A stretch of DNA of 64,000 nucleotides from Shinella zoogloeoides (GTDB taxonomy: Bacteria; Pseudomonadota; Alphaproteobacteria; Rhizobiales; Rhizobiaceae), in assembly GCF_033705735.1 (NCBI RefSeq), contig NZ_CP131131.1, positions 806,001 through 870,000 on the forward strand, written 5' to 3'. Below are positions 17,600 through 27,298 of the stretch, piece after piece (within the stretch, counting starts at the first letter, position 1; every line of letters starts with the position of its first letter). The position numbers and the translations under genes are program-made. The notes beneath the pieces were generated by a model. The model was not told the DNA's origin and did not search any database. It worked only from the letters and a program-made list of their open reading frames with translations.

Positions 17600-18856
17600 C
17601 TATCGAATGTCGGGACGTTCACTTCTGTCCGGCGCATCGAGCGCATCGATCTTGCGCAACTGCGGGAACATCCATGCCCATAGCACCGAGACGGCCAGAG
17701 TGCCGACGCCGCCGATGACGACGGCCGGTACGACGCCGATGAAATGCGTCATGACGCCTGCGCGGAATTCGCCGAGTTCGTTGGATGCCCCGATGAAGAC
17801 GGAGTTGACGGCATTGACGCGACCGCGCACCTCATCGGGCGTCCAGAGCGCCATCAGGGTCTCGCGCACATAGACCGAGATCATGTCGCCGGCGCCCATG
17901 AAGGCGAGCGCCACGATCGAGAGCCAGGGCGTTTGCGACAGGCCGAAAACCATCGTGGCGAGGCCGAACACGGCGACGCCGACGAACATCTTGATCCCGG
18001 AACCGTGCCGGATCGGAAACGTCGCCAGGAAGATCGCCATGGCGATTGCGCCGACGCCGGGAGCGGCGCGCAGGAGGCCGAGGCCCAGCGGCCCGAGAAC
18101 CAGGATGTCGGATGCGAAGATCGGCATCAGCGCGACGGCGCCGCCGAGCAGCACCGCGAAGAGGTCGAGCGAGATCGCGCCGAGCACGACCTTCTCGAAG
18201 CGGATGAACTTGAAGCCGGCAAGGATATAGGTCCAGCTTGTCGGCTCGCCTACCTTGCGCTGGGCGGGCTTGGGAATGAGGAAGACCAGCACGGTGGCCG
18301 CGGCCATGAAGGCGAGGGCGACCGAATAGGCGACCGTGGGATCGAGCCCATAGAGCAGGCCGCCCGTCATGGGGCCGACGATCGAGGCCGTCTGCCAGGA
18401 CGAGGCATTCCACGCGAAGGAGTTGGCGAGGTCCTTTTCCGGCACGAGATTGGGCGAAAGCGACTGCACTGCCGGTCCCATGAAGGCGCGCTCAATGCCG
18501 AAGATCACGAGAATGACGAAGACCGGGACGGGCGCGAAAGTGCCGGTAACGGTGAGCAGCAGCAGCGCGGCGGCGCAGAAGGCGCTGATGGCGAGGCAGA
18601 TCGAGACGATGGAGCGCCTGCTGTAGCGATCGGTCACGGAACCGGTGACAAGGATGAGCAGCAGCGAAGGCAGGAACTGCACCAGCCCGATCATGCCGAG
18701 CAGGAAGGCGCTTCTGGTGACTTCATACATCTGCCAGCCTACGGCGACCGAGATGATCTGGATCGCAAAGGCGGCGAGAAAACGGGCGAAGAAGAACTGG
18801 GCGTAGGAACGATGCCGGAAGGCGGCAAAGCGGTCGCCCGCCGATGTGATTTGCAT
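17600..18856 (-). CDS. MFS transporter, EntS/MFS_3-like exporter
   Basis: Inner-membrane major facilitator of 418 residues with 12 predicted membrane segments. The start MQITSAGDRFAAFRHRSYAQFF is typical of the EntS-like/DHA3 class, in which the first helix follows a short charged N-terminus. Loop 2-3 carries the motif-A variant GSVTDRYSRRS, and SLSPNLVPEKDLANSFAW is typical of this subclass. A longer in-frame start exists at 18955, but its extra 33 residues look like random frame. The substrate cannot be told; members export enterobactin or drugs. A 198-base gap separates it from the tetR-type gene upstream. Confidence 0.88.
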   Translation of the reverse strand: MQITSAGDRFAAFRHRSYAQFFFARFLAAFAIQIISVAVGWQMYEVTRSAFLLGMIGLVQFLPSLLLILVTGSVTDRYSRRSIVSICLAISAFCAAALLLLTVTGTFAPVPVFVILVIFGIERAFMGPAVQSLSPNLVPEKDLANSFAWNASSWQTASIVGPMTGGLLYGLDPTVAYSVALAFMAAATVLVFLIPKPAQRKVGEPTSWTYILAGFKFIRFEKVVLGAISLDLFAVLLGGAVALMPIFASDILVLGPLGLGLLRAAPGVGAIAMAIFLATFPIRHGSGIKMFVGVAVFGLATMVFGLSQTPWLSIVALAFMGAGDMISVYVRETLMALWTPDEVRGRVNAVNSVFIGASNELGEFRAGVMTHFIGVVPAVVIGGVGTLAVSVLWAWMFPQLRKIDALDAPDRSERPDIR

Positions 18857-19054
18857 GAAAGGCTCTTGTGGGAAGGAGCAGTGGCCCGCTGATCGTAGAG
18901 CACGCGCCCGACTGTCGGTCGTGGGATAAGAAGCCGGGAAACGAATATTTGTCAACGGGAAACAGCCGCGCCGGGGAGGCCGGGCTTGATCGGCGCGCCG
19001 CTGCCGATCACAGGTCTCGTGCTGTCCGAGCCACCGTTGGTGCGGTATGCCGGA

Positions 19055-19723
19055 TCACGCCTCCGGCGCCGGCGGCGTGCCGGTGCCGTGGACGAAGATG
19101 CGGATGCAGCGGCGCATGTAGTCCTTGCGCGCGTTAAGGCCGGGCCATTCGGCGCCCGTGCCGGTTTTCGTCACGACGGCGCCGAAGATCATGTCCATGA
19201 GGATGGTCGCGGCGCTCATCGTGTCGTCCGTGAAAAGCCGCCCGGCCTGCTTCTCGCCCTCCATCCACTCGGCCAGCAGCGCATGCGCCCGCCGGCCGCC
19301 GAGCCGCATCATCATCTCGCCGACTTCCGGATAGCGCGCCGCCTCCACGACGGTGAGGTTGAGGAATGCTTCCCGCGCCCTATCCTCCTCCTCGCCGATA
19401 TCGACCTGGAAGATTCGTTCGAGCGCGTCGGAAAGGCCGAGGTGCCGGTAGTCGCCGGGAAGCGCCAGCATGCTGGTGCGGTGCTGCTCGATGATCGCGC
19501 CCAGGAGGTCGGTCTTGGAGGGGAAGAGTTCGTAGAGCGTGCGCTTGGAGACACGGCAATGGGTGGCGACCTCGCTCATCGTCGTCTTGCCGTAGCCCTG
19601 CGCCAGGATGAGCCAGCGCGTCGCCTCGATGATCCGCGCGCGCTGCTCGGCGGGCGTCGCGAGCCGCGGGCGGCCGCGCGTCCTGCGCTTGGCGGGAAGG
19701 GAAGGGGCAGGCGTTTCGGGCAT
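19055..19723 (-). CDS. TetR family repressor of the divergent RND pump
   Basis: 222 residues with a basic N-terminal tail (KRRTRGRPRLATPAEQRARI) and a TetR HTH (about 25-72: TMSEVATHCRVSKRTLYELFPSK), then a helical ligand domain. The start at 19723 follows GGAAA; an upstream ATG at 19741 has no ribosome-binding site, and the longer open frame beyond it is not coding. It is divergent from the RND adaptor gene, with a palindrome between them, the classic AcrR/MexR-like arrangement, so it most likely represses the pump and itself. Confidence 0.9.
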   Translation of the reverse strand: MPETPAPSLPAKRRTRGRPRLATPAEQRARIIEATRWLILAQGYGKTTMSEVATHCRVSKRTLYELFPSKTDLLGAIIEQHRTSMLALPGDYRHLGLSDALERIFQVDIGEEEDRAREAFLNLTVVEAARYPEVGEMMMRLGGRRAHALLAEWMEGEKQAGRLFTDDTMSAATILMDMIFGAVVTKTGTGAEWPGLNARKDYMRRCIRIFVHGTGTPPAPEA

Positions 19724-19741
19724 GGGATTTCCGTGGAGCAT

Positions 19742-19834
19742 TGACAATGTCGATATCGGGATATTAATGGTACCAATGAGTTTTGTAAATATGACAAGCG
19801 GGCAGGATGATCTGCCGCTACCGGAAAAGGGTGC
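19742..19834. promoter_or_regulatory. TetR operator / divergent promoter of RND efflux operon
   Basis: The gap between tetR and the adaptor gene is AT-rich compared with its flanks. It contains the perfect palindrome TGGTACCA (19768-19775) inside AATGGTACCAAT, and further small symmetric elements GACAATGTC (19743-19751) and CGATATCG just upstream. These overlap the likely promoters of both genes and are the best candidates for TetR binding. Confidence 0.5.
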
Positions 19835-21055
19835 ATGATGCGCGAGAGACTCCTGCGGATCGGCCTTGTGGCCGCCGGCCTCCTTCTGGCCGCCTGCTCG
19901 GACCAGAGCAGCGGGAACGCCCCGGCCGGCGGCGGCGCCATGCCCGCCGCGGAGGTAGGCTTCGTGGTGCTGAAGGCGCAGTCCGTGCCGCGCCATGCCC
20001 AGCTCTCCGGCCGCGTCGTCGCGCATGCCACGGCGGAGATCCGCCCGCAGATCGACGGCATCATCCAGAGCATCGATTTCCGCGAGGGCCGCAAGGTCGA
20101 TGCCGGCGACGTGCTCTTCAAGGTGCGCGACGCGAAATTCAGCGCGGCCTATGCGGCGGCCGCCGCGTCCCTGTCGCGCGCCGAGGCGAGCCAGCAATCC
20201 GCGCAGGCCGCCTTCGACCGGAACGCGCGGCTGCAATCGCAGAGCGCGGTGAGCCAGCAGGCGCTGGACGAGGCGACGGCGGCGCTGCTTCAGGCGAAGG
20301 CCGACGTGGAGGCGGCGAAGGCCAGCCTGGAGACCGCGCGCATCGACCTCGACAACACGACGATCAAGGCGCCGATCGCCGGCATCATCGGCATGGCGGG
20401 CGTCAGCGTCGGCTCGCTCGTCACCCAGAACCAGACGGATGCGCTGGCGACGATCCGCCAGATCGATCCCGTCAATGTCGACCTCGTCGATACCAGCGCC
20501 AATCTCCTGAAAATCCGCCAGGATGTCGAGGCCGGACGCCTCGGCCGCGACGGCGAGGGCGCGCCGAGCGTGCGGCTGACGCTGGAGAACGGCGCGGACT
20601 ACGATGAGACCGGCACGATCTCGCTGGCGACGGTGAATGTCAGCGAAAGCACCGGCACCTTCACCCTGCGCGCCAGCTTCCCCAATCCCCGGCGCGTGCT
20701 GCTGCCGGGCATGTTCGTGCGCGCCTCCGTCGATCTCGGCAGTATGCCGAACGCCTTCCTGGTGCCCCAGCGCGCTGTGCAGCGCAGCGGCACGGGCGAG
20801 CCCGTGGCCTATGTCGTCTCCGCCGACGGCAAGGCGGAGCAGCGCACGCTGACGACCCTCGGCACGTCCGGCAACGACTGGATCGTGACGGAGGGGCTGA
20901 AGGACGGCGAGCGCCTGATCGTCGACGGCTTCCAGAAGATCTCCGCGGGCGCCGCCGTGACGCCGGTGGAAGCGGTCATCGACGAGGATGGCGTGGTGAA
21001 GCAGTCGCTCGCCGGCCCCGCCCAGGCTGACGATGCGTCGGGAGCTTCGAAATGA
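19835..21055 (+). CDS. RND efflux periplasmic adaptor (AcrA/MexA-like lipoprotein)
   Basis: Membrane-fusion protein of 406 residues. The signal peptide ends in the lipobox LLAAC (Cys near residue 24), so it is anchored in the inner membrane by lipid. Then come the barrel-sandwich half (RPQIDGIIQSIDFREG, about 72-88), a coiled-coil hairpin rich in Ala/Gln (about 105-175), the second lipoyl half (DNTTIKAPIAGIIG) and beta-barrel and membrane-proximal domains. Two ATGs sit in tandem at 19835 and 19838; either may be used. It overlaps the RND pump gene by 4 bases. No outer-membrane channel gene is present. Confidence 0.94.
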   Translation: MMRERLLRIGLVAAGLLLAACSDQSSGNAPAGGGAMPAAEVGFVVLKAQSVPRHAQLSGRVVAHATAEIRPQIDGIIQSIDFREGRKVDAGDVLFKVRDAKFSAAYAAAAASLSRAEASQQSAQAAFDRNARLQSQSAVSQQALDEATAALLQAKADVEAAKASLETARIDLDNTTIKAPIAGIIGMAGVSVGSLVTQNQTDALATIRQIDPVNVDLVDTSANLLKIRQDVEAGRLGRDGEGAPSVRLTLENGADYDETGTISLATVNVSESTGTFTLRASFPNPRRVLLPGMFVRASVDLGSMPNAFLVPQRAVQRSGTGEPVAYVVSADGKAEQRTLTTLGTSGNDWIVTEGLKDGERLIVDGFQKISAGAAVTPVEAVIDEDGVVKQSLAGPAQADDASGASK

Positions 21056-24000
21056 CGGAAGGTCTGCGGCGCAATGCCCTGGCGAGCTTCTTCATCGCTC
21101 GCCCCGTCTTCGCCATCGTGCTCGCCATCGCCACGCTTCTGTCGGGCGTGATGGGCATCTATTCGCTCTCGATCTCGCAATATCCCGATGTCGCGCCCGT
21201 CACCGTGCGCATCGGCGCGTCCTATTCCGGCGCCACCGCTGAAGCCGTGGAAAACTCGGTCACCACTAAGATCGAAAGCGCGATGACCGGCCTCGACGGC
21301 CTGCTCTACATGGAATCCTCCTCGAATACCGGCTCGGCCTCCATCTCACTCACCTTCGCCAGCGGCACGGATGCGGAACTGGCGCAGGTCGAGGTGCAGA
21401 ATAAGCTGGCGCGCGTCGAATCCCAGCTTCCCGAGGCCGTGCAGGATGCCGGCGTCAGCGTGTCCCGCTCGCCTTCCGGCATCCTGATGATCGGCAACAT
21501 CATCTCGCGGGACGGCCGCTACACCTCCTCTGAGCTCTCCGACATCATGTCGAGCAGCATCGAGGAGCGCATCGAGCGGCTCGACGGCGTCGGCTCGGTG
21601 CAGTCCTTCGGCAGCGGCTATGCCATGCGCGTCTGGCTCGACCCGGACCAGATGCAGAAATACCAGCTCGTCCCCTCGGACGTCACCACGGCCATCAAGG
21701 CGCAGAACGCGCAGGTCGCCGCCGGCTCCATCGGCGCGACGCCCGTGGTGCGCGGCCAGCAGCTGAAGGCGAGCATCGTCGCGCAGACGCAGATGACCTC
21801 CGCCGAGGAATTCCGCAAGATCATCCTCAAGACGGCGAAGGACGGCTCCGTCGTGCGCCTCGGCGACGTGGCGCGCGTCGAGATCGGGCTGGAAAGCTAC
21901 GGCCAGAGCTCGACCTTCAACGGCATGCCGGCCGCCGGCTTCGGCGTGCAGCTCGCCAGCGGCGCGAATGCCATCACCACGGCCGCGGCCGTGCATACGG
22001 AACTCGACGGTCTCGCGGGCTCGCTGCCCGAGGGCGTCGAGATCGCTTATTCCTACGAGACGACGCCCTTCGTGGAACTCTCCATCGAGAAGGTGGTCGA
22101 GACGCTGATCGAGGCCATCGTGCTCGTCTTCCTCGTGCTTCTGCTCTTCCTCCAGAACCTGCGGGCGACGCTCATTCCGATGATCGCGGTGCCCGTCGTG
22201 CTGCTCGGCACCTTCGGGGTGCTCGCGGCCTTCGGCTATTCCATCAACATGCTGACCATGTTCGCCATGGTGCTCGCCATCGGCCTCCTCGTCGACGACG
22301 CGATCGTCGTGGTGGAGAATGTCGAGCGCGTCATGTCGGAGGAGGGGCTTTCCGCCCGCGAGGCGACGGAGAAGTCGATGGGCGAGATCACCGGTGCGCT
22401 GATCGGCGTCGCGCTGGTGCTCACCGCCGTCTTCATTCCCATGGCCTTCTTCTCGGGCTCGGTCGGTGTCATCTACCGGCAGTTCTCCATCACCATCGCC
22501 AGCGCCATGCTGCTCTCCGTCCTCGTCGCGATCGTCCTGACGCCGGCGCTCTGCGCCATGCTGCTGAAGCCCACCCATGGCGGGCTGGCGGCGCGCATCT
22601 TCGGCGGCTTCAACCGGGGCGTCGAAAAGACGACGCGCGGCTATGTGCGGGCGGTGGGCGGCATCGTCGCAAGGCCGCTGCGCATGCTCGTGGTGTTCGC
22701 CGCGCTGCTGGCCGGCGCCGGCTGGGTCTATACGCAGCTTCCCTCCTCCTTCCTGCCGGAGGAGGACCAGGGCGTGCTGATGACGCAGATCACCCTGCCG
22801 GCCGGCGCCAATGCCGCCCGCACGCAGGCCGTCATCGACATGGTCGAGGACTATTTCCTCAATGACGAGAAGGACGCGGTGCAGAGCGTCTTCATGACGC
22901 TCGGCTTCGGCTTCGGCGGCAGCGGCGAGAACGCGGCGATGGCCTTCGTGCGCCTCAAGGACTTCGATGCGCGCAAGGATGCCTCGCTCTCCGCCTCCGC
23001 CATATCGCAACGCGCCTCGGCGCATTTCCGCAAGATCCGCGATGCGGAGGTCTTCGTGCTCGCCCCGCCGGCCATTCAGGGGCTGGGGCAGAGCAACGGC
23101 TTCTCCATGTATCTGGAGGACACCGGCAACCGGGGACGCGACGCGCTGACGGCGGCCAGCAACCGGCTTGCCGACCTTGCGCAGGCGGACGATACGGTCG
23201 GCAATGTGCGCGGCAATACCCGCACGCTGGAAAGCCAGCTCAAGATCGAGGTCGACCAGGAGAAGGCCGGCGCGCTCGGCATCGACCTCAGCGGCATCAA
23301 CGGGCTGATCTCCACGGCCTTTGCTGGCAGCAACGTCAACGACTTCGTCTATAACGGCGAGATCAAGCCGGTCTATGTGCAGGCCGACGCGCCCTTCCGC
23401 ATGCAGCCGGAGGATGTCGAGCGCTGGTATGCCCGCAACGGCGACGGCGAGATGGTGCCGTTCTCCGCCTTCGCCACGACCAAGTGGATCCAGGGCTCGC
23501 CCTCGCTCTCCCGCTTCAACGGGACGCCGGCCATCTCCATGAACGGCGCGGCGCAGGCCGGCGCCAGCTCCGGCGATGCGATGGACCGCATGGAGGCGCT
23601 CGTCTCCGGCCTCGACGGCGGCTACAGCGCGGCCTGGTCCGGCCTTTCCTACCAGGAAAGGCTCGCCGGATCGCAGGAGGCGATGCTCTATGCCGTCTCG
23701 CTGCTCGTCGTGTTCCTCTGCCTTGCCGCGCTCTACGAAAGCTGGTCCATTCCGCTCTCCGTCCTGCTCGCCGTGCCTGTCGGCGTGCTCGGCGCGCTGG
23801 TGGCGGCCTGGGCCTTCGACCAGTCGAACGACGTCTATTTCAAGGTGGGCCTGCTGACGACCATCGGCCTGACGGCCAAGAACGCCATCCTCATCGTCGA
23901 ATTCGCCAAGGACCTGCGGGATGAGGGCCGGAGCGCCGTCGACGCCGTGCTGGAGGCCGCGCGCATGCGTCTCCGGCCGATCGTCATGACGTCGCTCGCC

Positions 24001-24165
24001 TTCATCCTCGGCGTCCTGCCGCTCGCCTTCGCGACGGGCGCGAGCTCGGCGGCGCAGAACGCCATCGGCATCGGCGTGATGGGCGGCATGATCGCCGCGA
24101 CCGTGCTCGGCATCTTCTTCGTGCCGCTGCTCTTCGTGGTTATCGCGGGCCGGCGAAAAGCCTAG
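21052..24165 (+). CDS. RND multidrug efflux transporter (HAE-1, AcrB-like)
   Basis: Inner-membrane proton/drug antiporter of 1037 residues, the usual HAE-1 length. Twelve membrane segments and two large periplasmic loops are evident. The proton-relay aspartates are in GLLVDDAIVVVENVER (about 405-420) and the partner lysine is in GLTAKNAILIVEFAKD (about 943). The N-terminus FFIARPVFAIVLAI is diagnostic. It forms a tripartite pump with the adaptor encoded upstream and presumably a TolC-like channel encoded elsewhere. Confidence 0.96.
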   Translation: MTEGLRRNALASFFIARPVFAIVLAIATLLSGVMGIYSLSISQYPDVAPVTVRIGASYSGATAEAVENSVTTKIESAMTGLDGLLYMESSSNTGSASISLTFASGTDAELAQVEVQNKLARVESQLPEAVQDAGVSVSRSPSGILMIGNIISRDGRYTSSELSDIMSSSIEERIERLDGVGSVQSFGSGYAMRVWLDPDQMQKYQLVPSDVTTAIKAQNAQVAAGSIGATPVVRGQQLKASIVAQTQMTSAEEFRKIILKTAKDGSVVRLGDVARVEIGLESYGQSSTFNGMPAAGFGVQLASGANAITTAAAVHTELDGLAGSLPEGVEIAYSYETTPFVELSIEKVVETLIEAIVLVFLVLLLFLQNLRATLIPMIAVPVVLLGTFGVLAAFGYSINMLTMFAMVLAIGLLVDDAIVVVENVERVMSEEGLSAREATEKSMGEITGALIGVALVLTAVFIPMAFFSGSVGVIYRQFSITIASAMLLSVLVAIVLTPALCAMLLKPTHGGLAARIFGGFNRGVEKTTRGYVRAVGGIVARPLRMLVVFAALLAGAGWVYTQLPSSFLPEEDQGVLMTQITLPAGANAARTQAVIDMVEDYFLNDEKDAVQSVFMTLGFGFGGSGENAAMAFVRLKDFDARKDASLSASAISQRASAHFRKIRDAEVFVLAPPAIQGLGQSNGFSMYLEDTGNRGRDALTAASNRLADLAQADDTVGNVRGNTRTLESQLKIEVDQEKAGALGIDLSGINGLISTAFAGSNVNDFVYNGEIKPVYVQADAPFRMQPEDVERWYARNGDGEMVPFSAFATTKWIQGSPSLSRFNGTPAISMNGAAQAGASSGDAMDRMEALVSGLDGGYSAAWSGLSYQERLAGSQEAMLYAVSLLVVFLCLAALYESWSIPLSVLLAVPVGVLGALVAAWAFDQSNDVYFKVGLLTTIGLTAKNAILIVEFAKDLRDEGRSAVDAVLEAARMRLRPIVMTSLAFILGVLPLAFATGASSAAQNAIGIGVMGGMIAATVLGIFFVPLLFVVIAGRRKA

Positions 24166-24476
24166 CGGTGGCGCCATAGGGCGCTGCCCGCAGAGAAAAT
24201 CCTGCCTTTCGGACCAGACGGGGCCGTTCCGGTTGACGAGCGGAACGGCGATAGCCTTGCCGTATTCGGCTCACGAGCGGTCGTGGCCACGCCTTCGGGA
24301 ATTCGGCAGGGCGACGCCGGGAAAGGTGCGCGGCTGGGCGATTACCTGTTCAGTGCAAATTTTTTGTCTTTATAGCGCATTTAATTCCGTTTGCCTTCCT
24401 GTTTCCCGCTGTCCAGACTCGCCGAAAGCAACGCATGGCGGAGGTGAGGCGGTCCGCCGGAGGAAAGGTGGAAGCG
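24166..24476 (+). promoter_or_regulatory. Intergenic region ahead of ctaD
   Basis: 311 bases. The first part contains a weak stem (GCGCC-ATAG-GGCGC near 24187-24203) that could end the RND transcript. At 24355-24400 the sequence is AT-rich (AATTTTTTGTCTTTATAGCGC) and probably carries the ctaD promoter. No FNR/FixK box (TTGAT-N4-ATCAA) was found. The open frame running through it is not coding. Confidence 0.35.
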
Positions 24477-26072
24477 ATGTCCGAGACGATCACGCACGAA
24501 GTCGAGCACCGGCCGGGCCTTGCGGCCCGCTGGCTGTTCTCCACCAATCACAAGGACATCGGCACGCTCTATCTCGTCCTTTCCATGCTGTCGGGCATTC
24601 TGGGCACCGGCCTTTCCGTGGCGCTGCGCATGGAGTTGCAGGAGCCGGGCCTGCAGCTCTTCTCCGATCCCGGCATCTTCAACGTCGTCGTCAGCGCGCA
24701 CGGGCTGGTGATGATCTTCTTCGTCATCATGCCGGCGTTGATCGGCGGCTTCGGCAACTGGTTCATCCCGATCATGATCGGCGCGCCGGACATGGCCTTC
24801 CCGCGCATGAACAACGTCTCGCTCTGGCTGCTCGTCGCCTCGCTCGTCCTGTTCGTGCTGTCGCTGTTCGTGCCGGGAGCGACCGGGGTGAACGGCCATG
24901 GCGGCGGCTGGACGCTCTATCCGCCCTATTCGACCGAGGGCCAGCCGGGGCCGGCGGTCGATTTCGTCATCCTGTCGATTCATCTGTCCGGCGCCTCGTC
25001 GATCCTCGGGGCGATCAACTTCATCACCACGATCCTCAACATGCGCGCGCCGGGCATGACTTTGCACAAGATGCCGCTCTTCGCCTGGGCGATGCTCGTC
25101 ACCGCCTTCATGCTGCTCTTCTCGCTGCCGGTGCTGGCCGGCGCCGTCACCATGCTGCTCACCGACCGCAATTTCGGCACGACCTTCTTCCAGCCGGCGA
25201 GCGGCGGCGATCCGATCCTCTACCAGCACCTGTTCTGGTTCTTCGGCCATCCCGAGGTCTACATCATGATCCTGCCGGCCTTCGGCATCGTCAGCCATGT
25301 GATCTCGACCTTCTCCAGAAAGCCCATCTTCGGTTATCTCGGCATGGCCTATGCCATGGTGGCGATCAGCGCCATCGGCTTCGTCGTCTGGGCGCATCAC
25401 ATGTTCACGGTCGGGCTGTCGCTGGATTCGCAGCGCTACTTCGCCTTCGCCTCGATGGTCATCGCCGTGCCGACGGGCATCAAGGTCTTCTCGTGGCTGG
25501 CGACCATGTGGGGCGGGTCGATCCGCTTCGCCACGCCCATGCTCTGGGCCATGGGCTTCGTCCTGCTCTTCACCATCGGCGGCGTCACCGGCGTGGTGCT
25601 CGCCAATCCCGGTGTCGACCGGGCCTTGCACGACACCTATTACGTCATCGCGCATTTCCATTACGTGCTGTCGCTCGGCGCGGCCTTCGCCATCTTCGCC
25701 GCCTGGTACTACTGGTTCCCGAAGATGAGCGGCTACCGGATGAGCGAAACGTTGGGAAGGCTGCATTTCTGGCTGACCTTCGTCGGCGTCAACCTCGTCT
25801 TCTTCCCGCAGCATTTCCTCGGGCTTGCCGGCATGCCGCGCCGCTATGCCGACTATCCCGACGCCTTCGCCGGCTGGAACTTCGTCTCCTCGGTCGGCTC
25901 CTACATCTCCGCCGCCGGCCTTGTCGTCTTCTTCATTGCCGTGGCGGAAGCCTTTGCGAGAAAGCGCGTCGCCGGCGACAATCCCTGGGGCGAAGGGGCG
26001 ACGACGCTCGAATGGACGCTCTCCTCGCCGCCGCCCTTCCACCAGTTTACTGCGCTGCCGCTGATCGAATAG
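24477..26072 (+). CDS. ctaD: Cytochrome c oxidase subunit I, aa3-type (solitary copy)
   Basis: Catalytic subunit of haem-copper oxidase, 531 residues, 12 membrane segments. The A1-type motif GHPEVY carries the proton-gating Glu and the His-Tyr of the active site. The CuB histidines are in WAHHMFTVG, the haem a3/a histidines in HFHYVLSLG, and the low-spin haem a ligand in [11 protein letters not shown]. The D-channel Asp is in [12 protein letters not shown]. The start at 24477 ([13 protein letters not shown]) follows GGAGGAAAGG. Unlike standard loci it has no ctaC, ctaE, ctaB or ctaG beside it. It ends 5 bases before the convergent araC-type gene. Confidence 0.95.
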   Translation: MSETITHEVEHRPGLAARWLFSTNHKDIGTLYLVLSMLSGILGTGLSVALRMELQEPGLQLFSDPGIFNVVVSAHGLVMIFFVIMPALIGGFGNWFIPIMIGAPDMAFPRMNNVSLWLLVASLVLFVLSLFVPGATGVNGHGGGWTLYPPYSTEGQPGPAVDFVILSIHLSGASSILGAINFITTILNMRAPGMTLHKMPLFAWAMLVTAFMLLFSLPVLAGAVTMLLTDRNFGTTFFQPASGGDPILYQHLFWFFGHPEVYIMILPAFGIVSHVISTFSRKPIFGYLGMAYAMVAISAIGFVVWAHHMFTVGLSLDSQRYFAFASMVIAVPTGIKVFSWLATMWGGSIRFATPMLWAMGFVLLFTIGGVTGVVLANPGVDRALHDTYYVIAHFHYVLSLGAAFAIFAAWYYWFPKMSGYRMSETLGRLHFWLTFVGVNLVFFPQHFLGLAGMPRRYADYPDAFAGWNFVSSVGSYISAAGLVVFFIAVAEAFARKRVAGDNPWGEGATTLEWTLSSPPPFHQFTALPLIE

Positions 26073-26077
26073 GGCGC

Positions 26078-27082
26078 CTAGGCGGGGCTACGCTTCACCG
26101 CCGTCGGCACGATGCCGAAGCGGCGGCGGAAGGCGGTGGCGAAGTTGGCGGCGCTGGTATAGCCGGCGATGCCGCTCGCCTCCTGCACGCTGGCCTCGCC
26201 GGTGGCGAGCGCAGCATAGGCCCGCTCCAGCCGGACGTTGCGCACATGGTCGAAGACGCTGCGGCCCTCGGCGGCGCGAAACAGGCGCTGCAGGCCGCTG
26301 GCGCTGATGCCGGCCTCGCGCGCGATGGTCTCCACGCTGAGCGGTTCGGCGGCGCGCGCGGCGATGAAATCCTTGGCGCGCTGGAGGCAGGTCATGTCGT
26401 GCCGGGTCAGCAGGCCGCCGCCCGCCTCGCGCCGGTCCGCCCGCAGCGCCGCCGCCATGGTCTCGGCCACCAGTTCGACGGCGCGGCCTTCGAGATAGAG
26501 GTCGCGCAGCTCGGGAATGAGCGGGGAGGGGCTGAAGATCTGCCGCACCAGCTCCACCATGCGCGGCGTCAGCGTCCAGCGGTATTCCGCAAGATGGTCG
26601 CGCAACAGCCGCGTGCCGCCCTTGGTATCGGCGACGGCTTCGAGCACGTCGCGATGCAGCCATTCCGGCGTGGCCGAAACCACGAGATGGCGCAGGTGCT
26701 GGCGCCCGCGCGAGGCGCGCGCGAAGCTTTCCGGGCAGGCATTCATGATCGCGACCCCGCGTGCCGCGCCGCGGTTCGCCTGGAAGGCGAAATGGCGGTC
26801 GCCGATGGAAAGATCGACGCTACCTTCGAGGAAGAAGATGCAGGAAAGCTCCTCGGGAAGCTGCGATGTGGCCGTGAAGGGCCGCTCCTCGATGGCGTCG
26901 CTGGCATGCAGCACGAGGCCCCGCCGCAGCTCGCGGTGCAGGAATGCGCCCTTCATCAAGGTATCGTCCGGCGTCAGCCGGTCGTCCGGGCTGTCGAAGG
27001 CGATGCCGGCATGGCGCATGAAGTCGCGCACGCGCAGGCGTCCGTCATTCGTCTTCAGTCCGGCTCCGCCTTCGGCTGCCAT
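26078..27082 (-). CDS. AraC family regulator of the adjacent siderophore-uptake genes
   Basis: 334 residues with the start at 27082 (AAGGATCGG upstream); an in-frame start at 27157 is possible but its extra 25 residues look noncoding. The C-terminal AraC DNA-binding domain (about 235-330) has two HTHs, AGISASGLQRLFRAAEG and IAGYTSAANFATAFRRRFG. The N-terminal ligand part is of the PchR/YbtA-like type, which senses ferric siderophores in the cytoplasm. It is divergent from the TonB receptor gene, supporting a role as its activator. Confidence 0.87.
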   Translation of the reverse strand: MAAEGGAGLKTNDGRLRVRDFMRHAGIAFDSPDDRLTPDDTLMKGAFLHRELRRGLVLHASDAIEERPFTATSQLPEELSCIFFLEGSVDLSIGDRHFAFQANRGAARGVAIMNACPESFARASRGRQHLRHLVVSATPEWLHRDVLEAVADTKGGTRLLRDHLAEYRWTLTPRMVELVRQIFSPSPLIPELRDLYLEGRAVELVAETMAAALRADRREAGGGLLTRHDMTCLQRAKDFIAARAAEPLSVETIAREAGISASGLQRLFRAAEGRSVFDHVRNVRLERAYAALATGEASVQEASGIAGYTSAANFATAFRRRFGIVPTAVKRSPA

Positions 27083-27244
27083 GTCCGATCCTTCGATATC
27101 CGCCGTCCCGTGCGTCGCAACGTGACCCGCGGGCCTTAGCGAACCGTCACGCCCCATGACGATTTACCGGTGCGCAAAGGCTTTTGCGTGTCGCGCAAAG
27201 GAACCGACATTGTCGGCCGTGCGATTGTTGCCCTAAGGAATACA

Positions 27245-27272
27245 TTAACTTGATTTAAGTGGTCAAGTTTAA
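27245..27272. promoter_or_regulatory. RirA-type iron-responsive operator (IRO)
   Basis: ACTTGA-N9-TCAAGT at 27248-27268 is a perfect 6-bp inverted repeat containing exactly TGA-N9-TCA, the IRO consensus described for the rhizobial iron repressor RirA. The outer arms extend the symmetry (TTAACTTGA against TCAAGTTTAA). It lies 30 bases before the start codon of the TonB-dependent receptor, where a bound repressor would block transcription under iron sufficiency. Confidence 0.7.
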
Positions 27273-27298
27273 GGCAAGGTATAGCTGTCAGGGCGGCG

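Noticed and set aside
21346..24177. 943-codon minus-strand frame opposite the RND pump
   Set aside because: It is an antisense shadow of the pump gene, with Glu/His/Arg-rich low-complexity translation and no ribosome-binding site.
24233..27139. 968-codon plus-strand open frame through ctaD and the araC-type gene
   Set aside because: It is out of frame with ctaD, is rich in Arg/Gly/His with no domain, and crosses a convergent gene pair. It is a GC-rich shadow frame.
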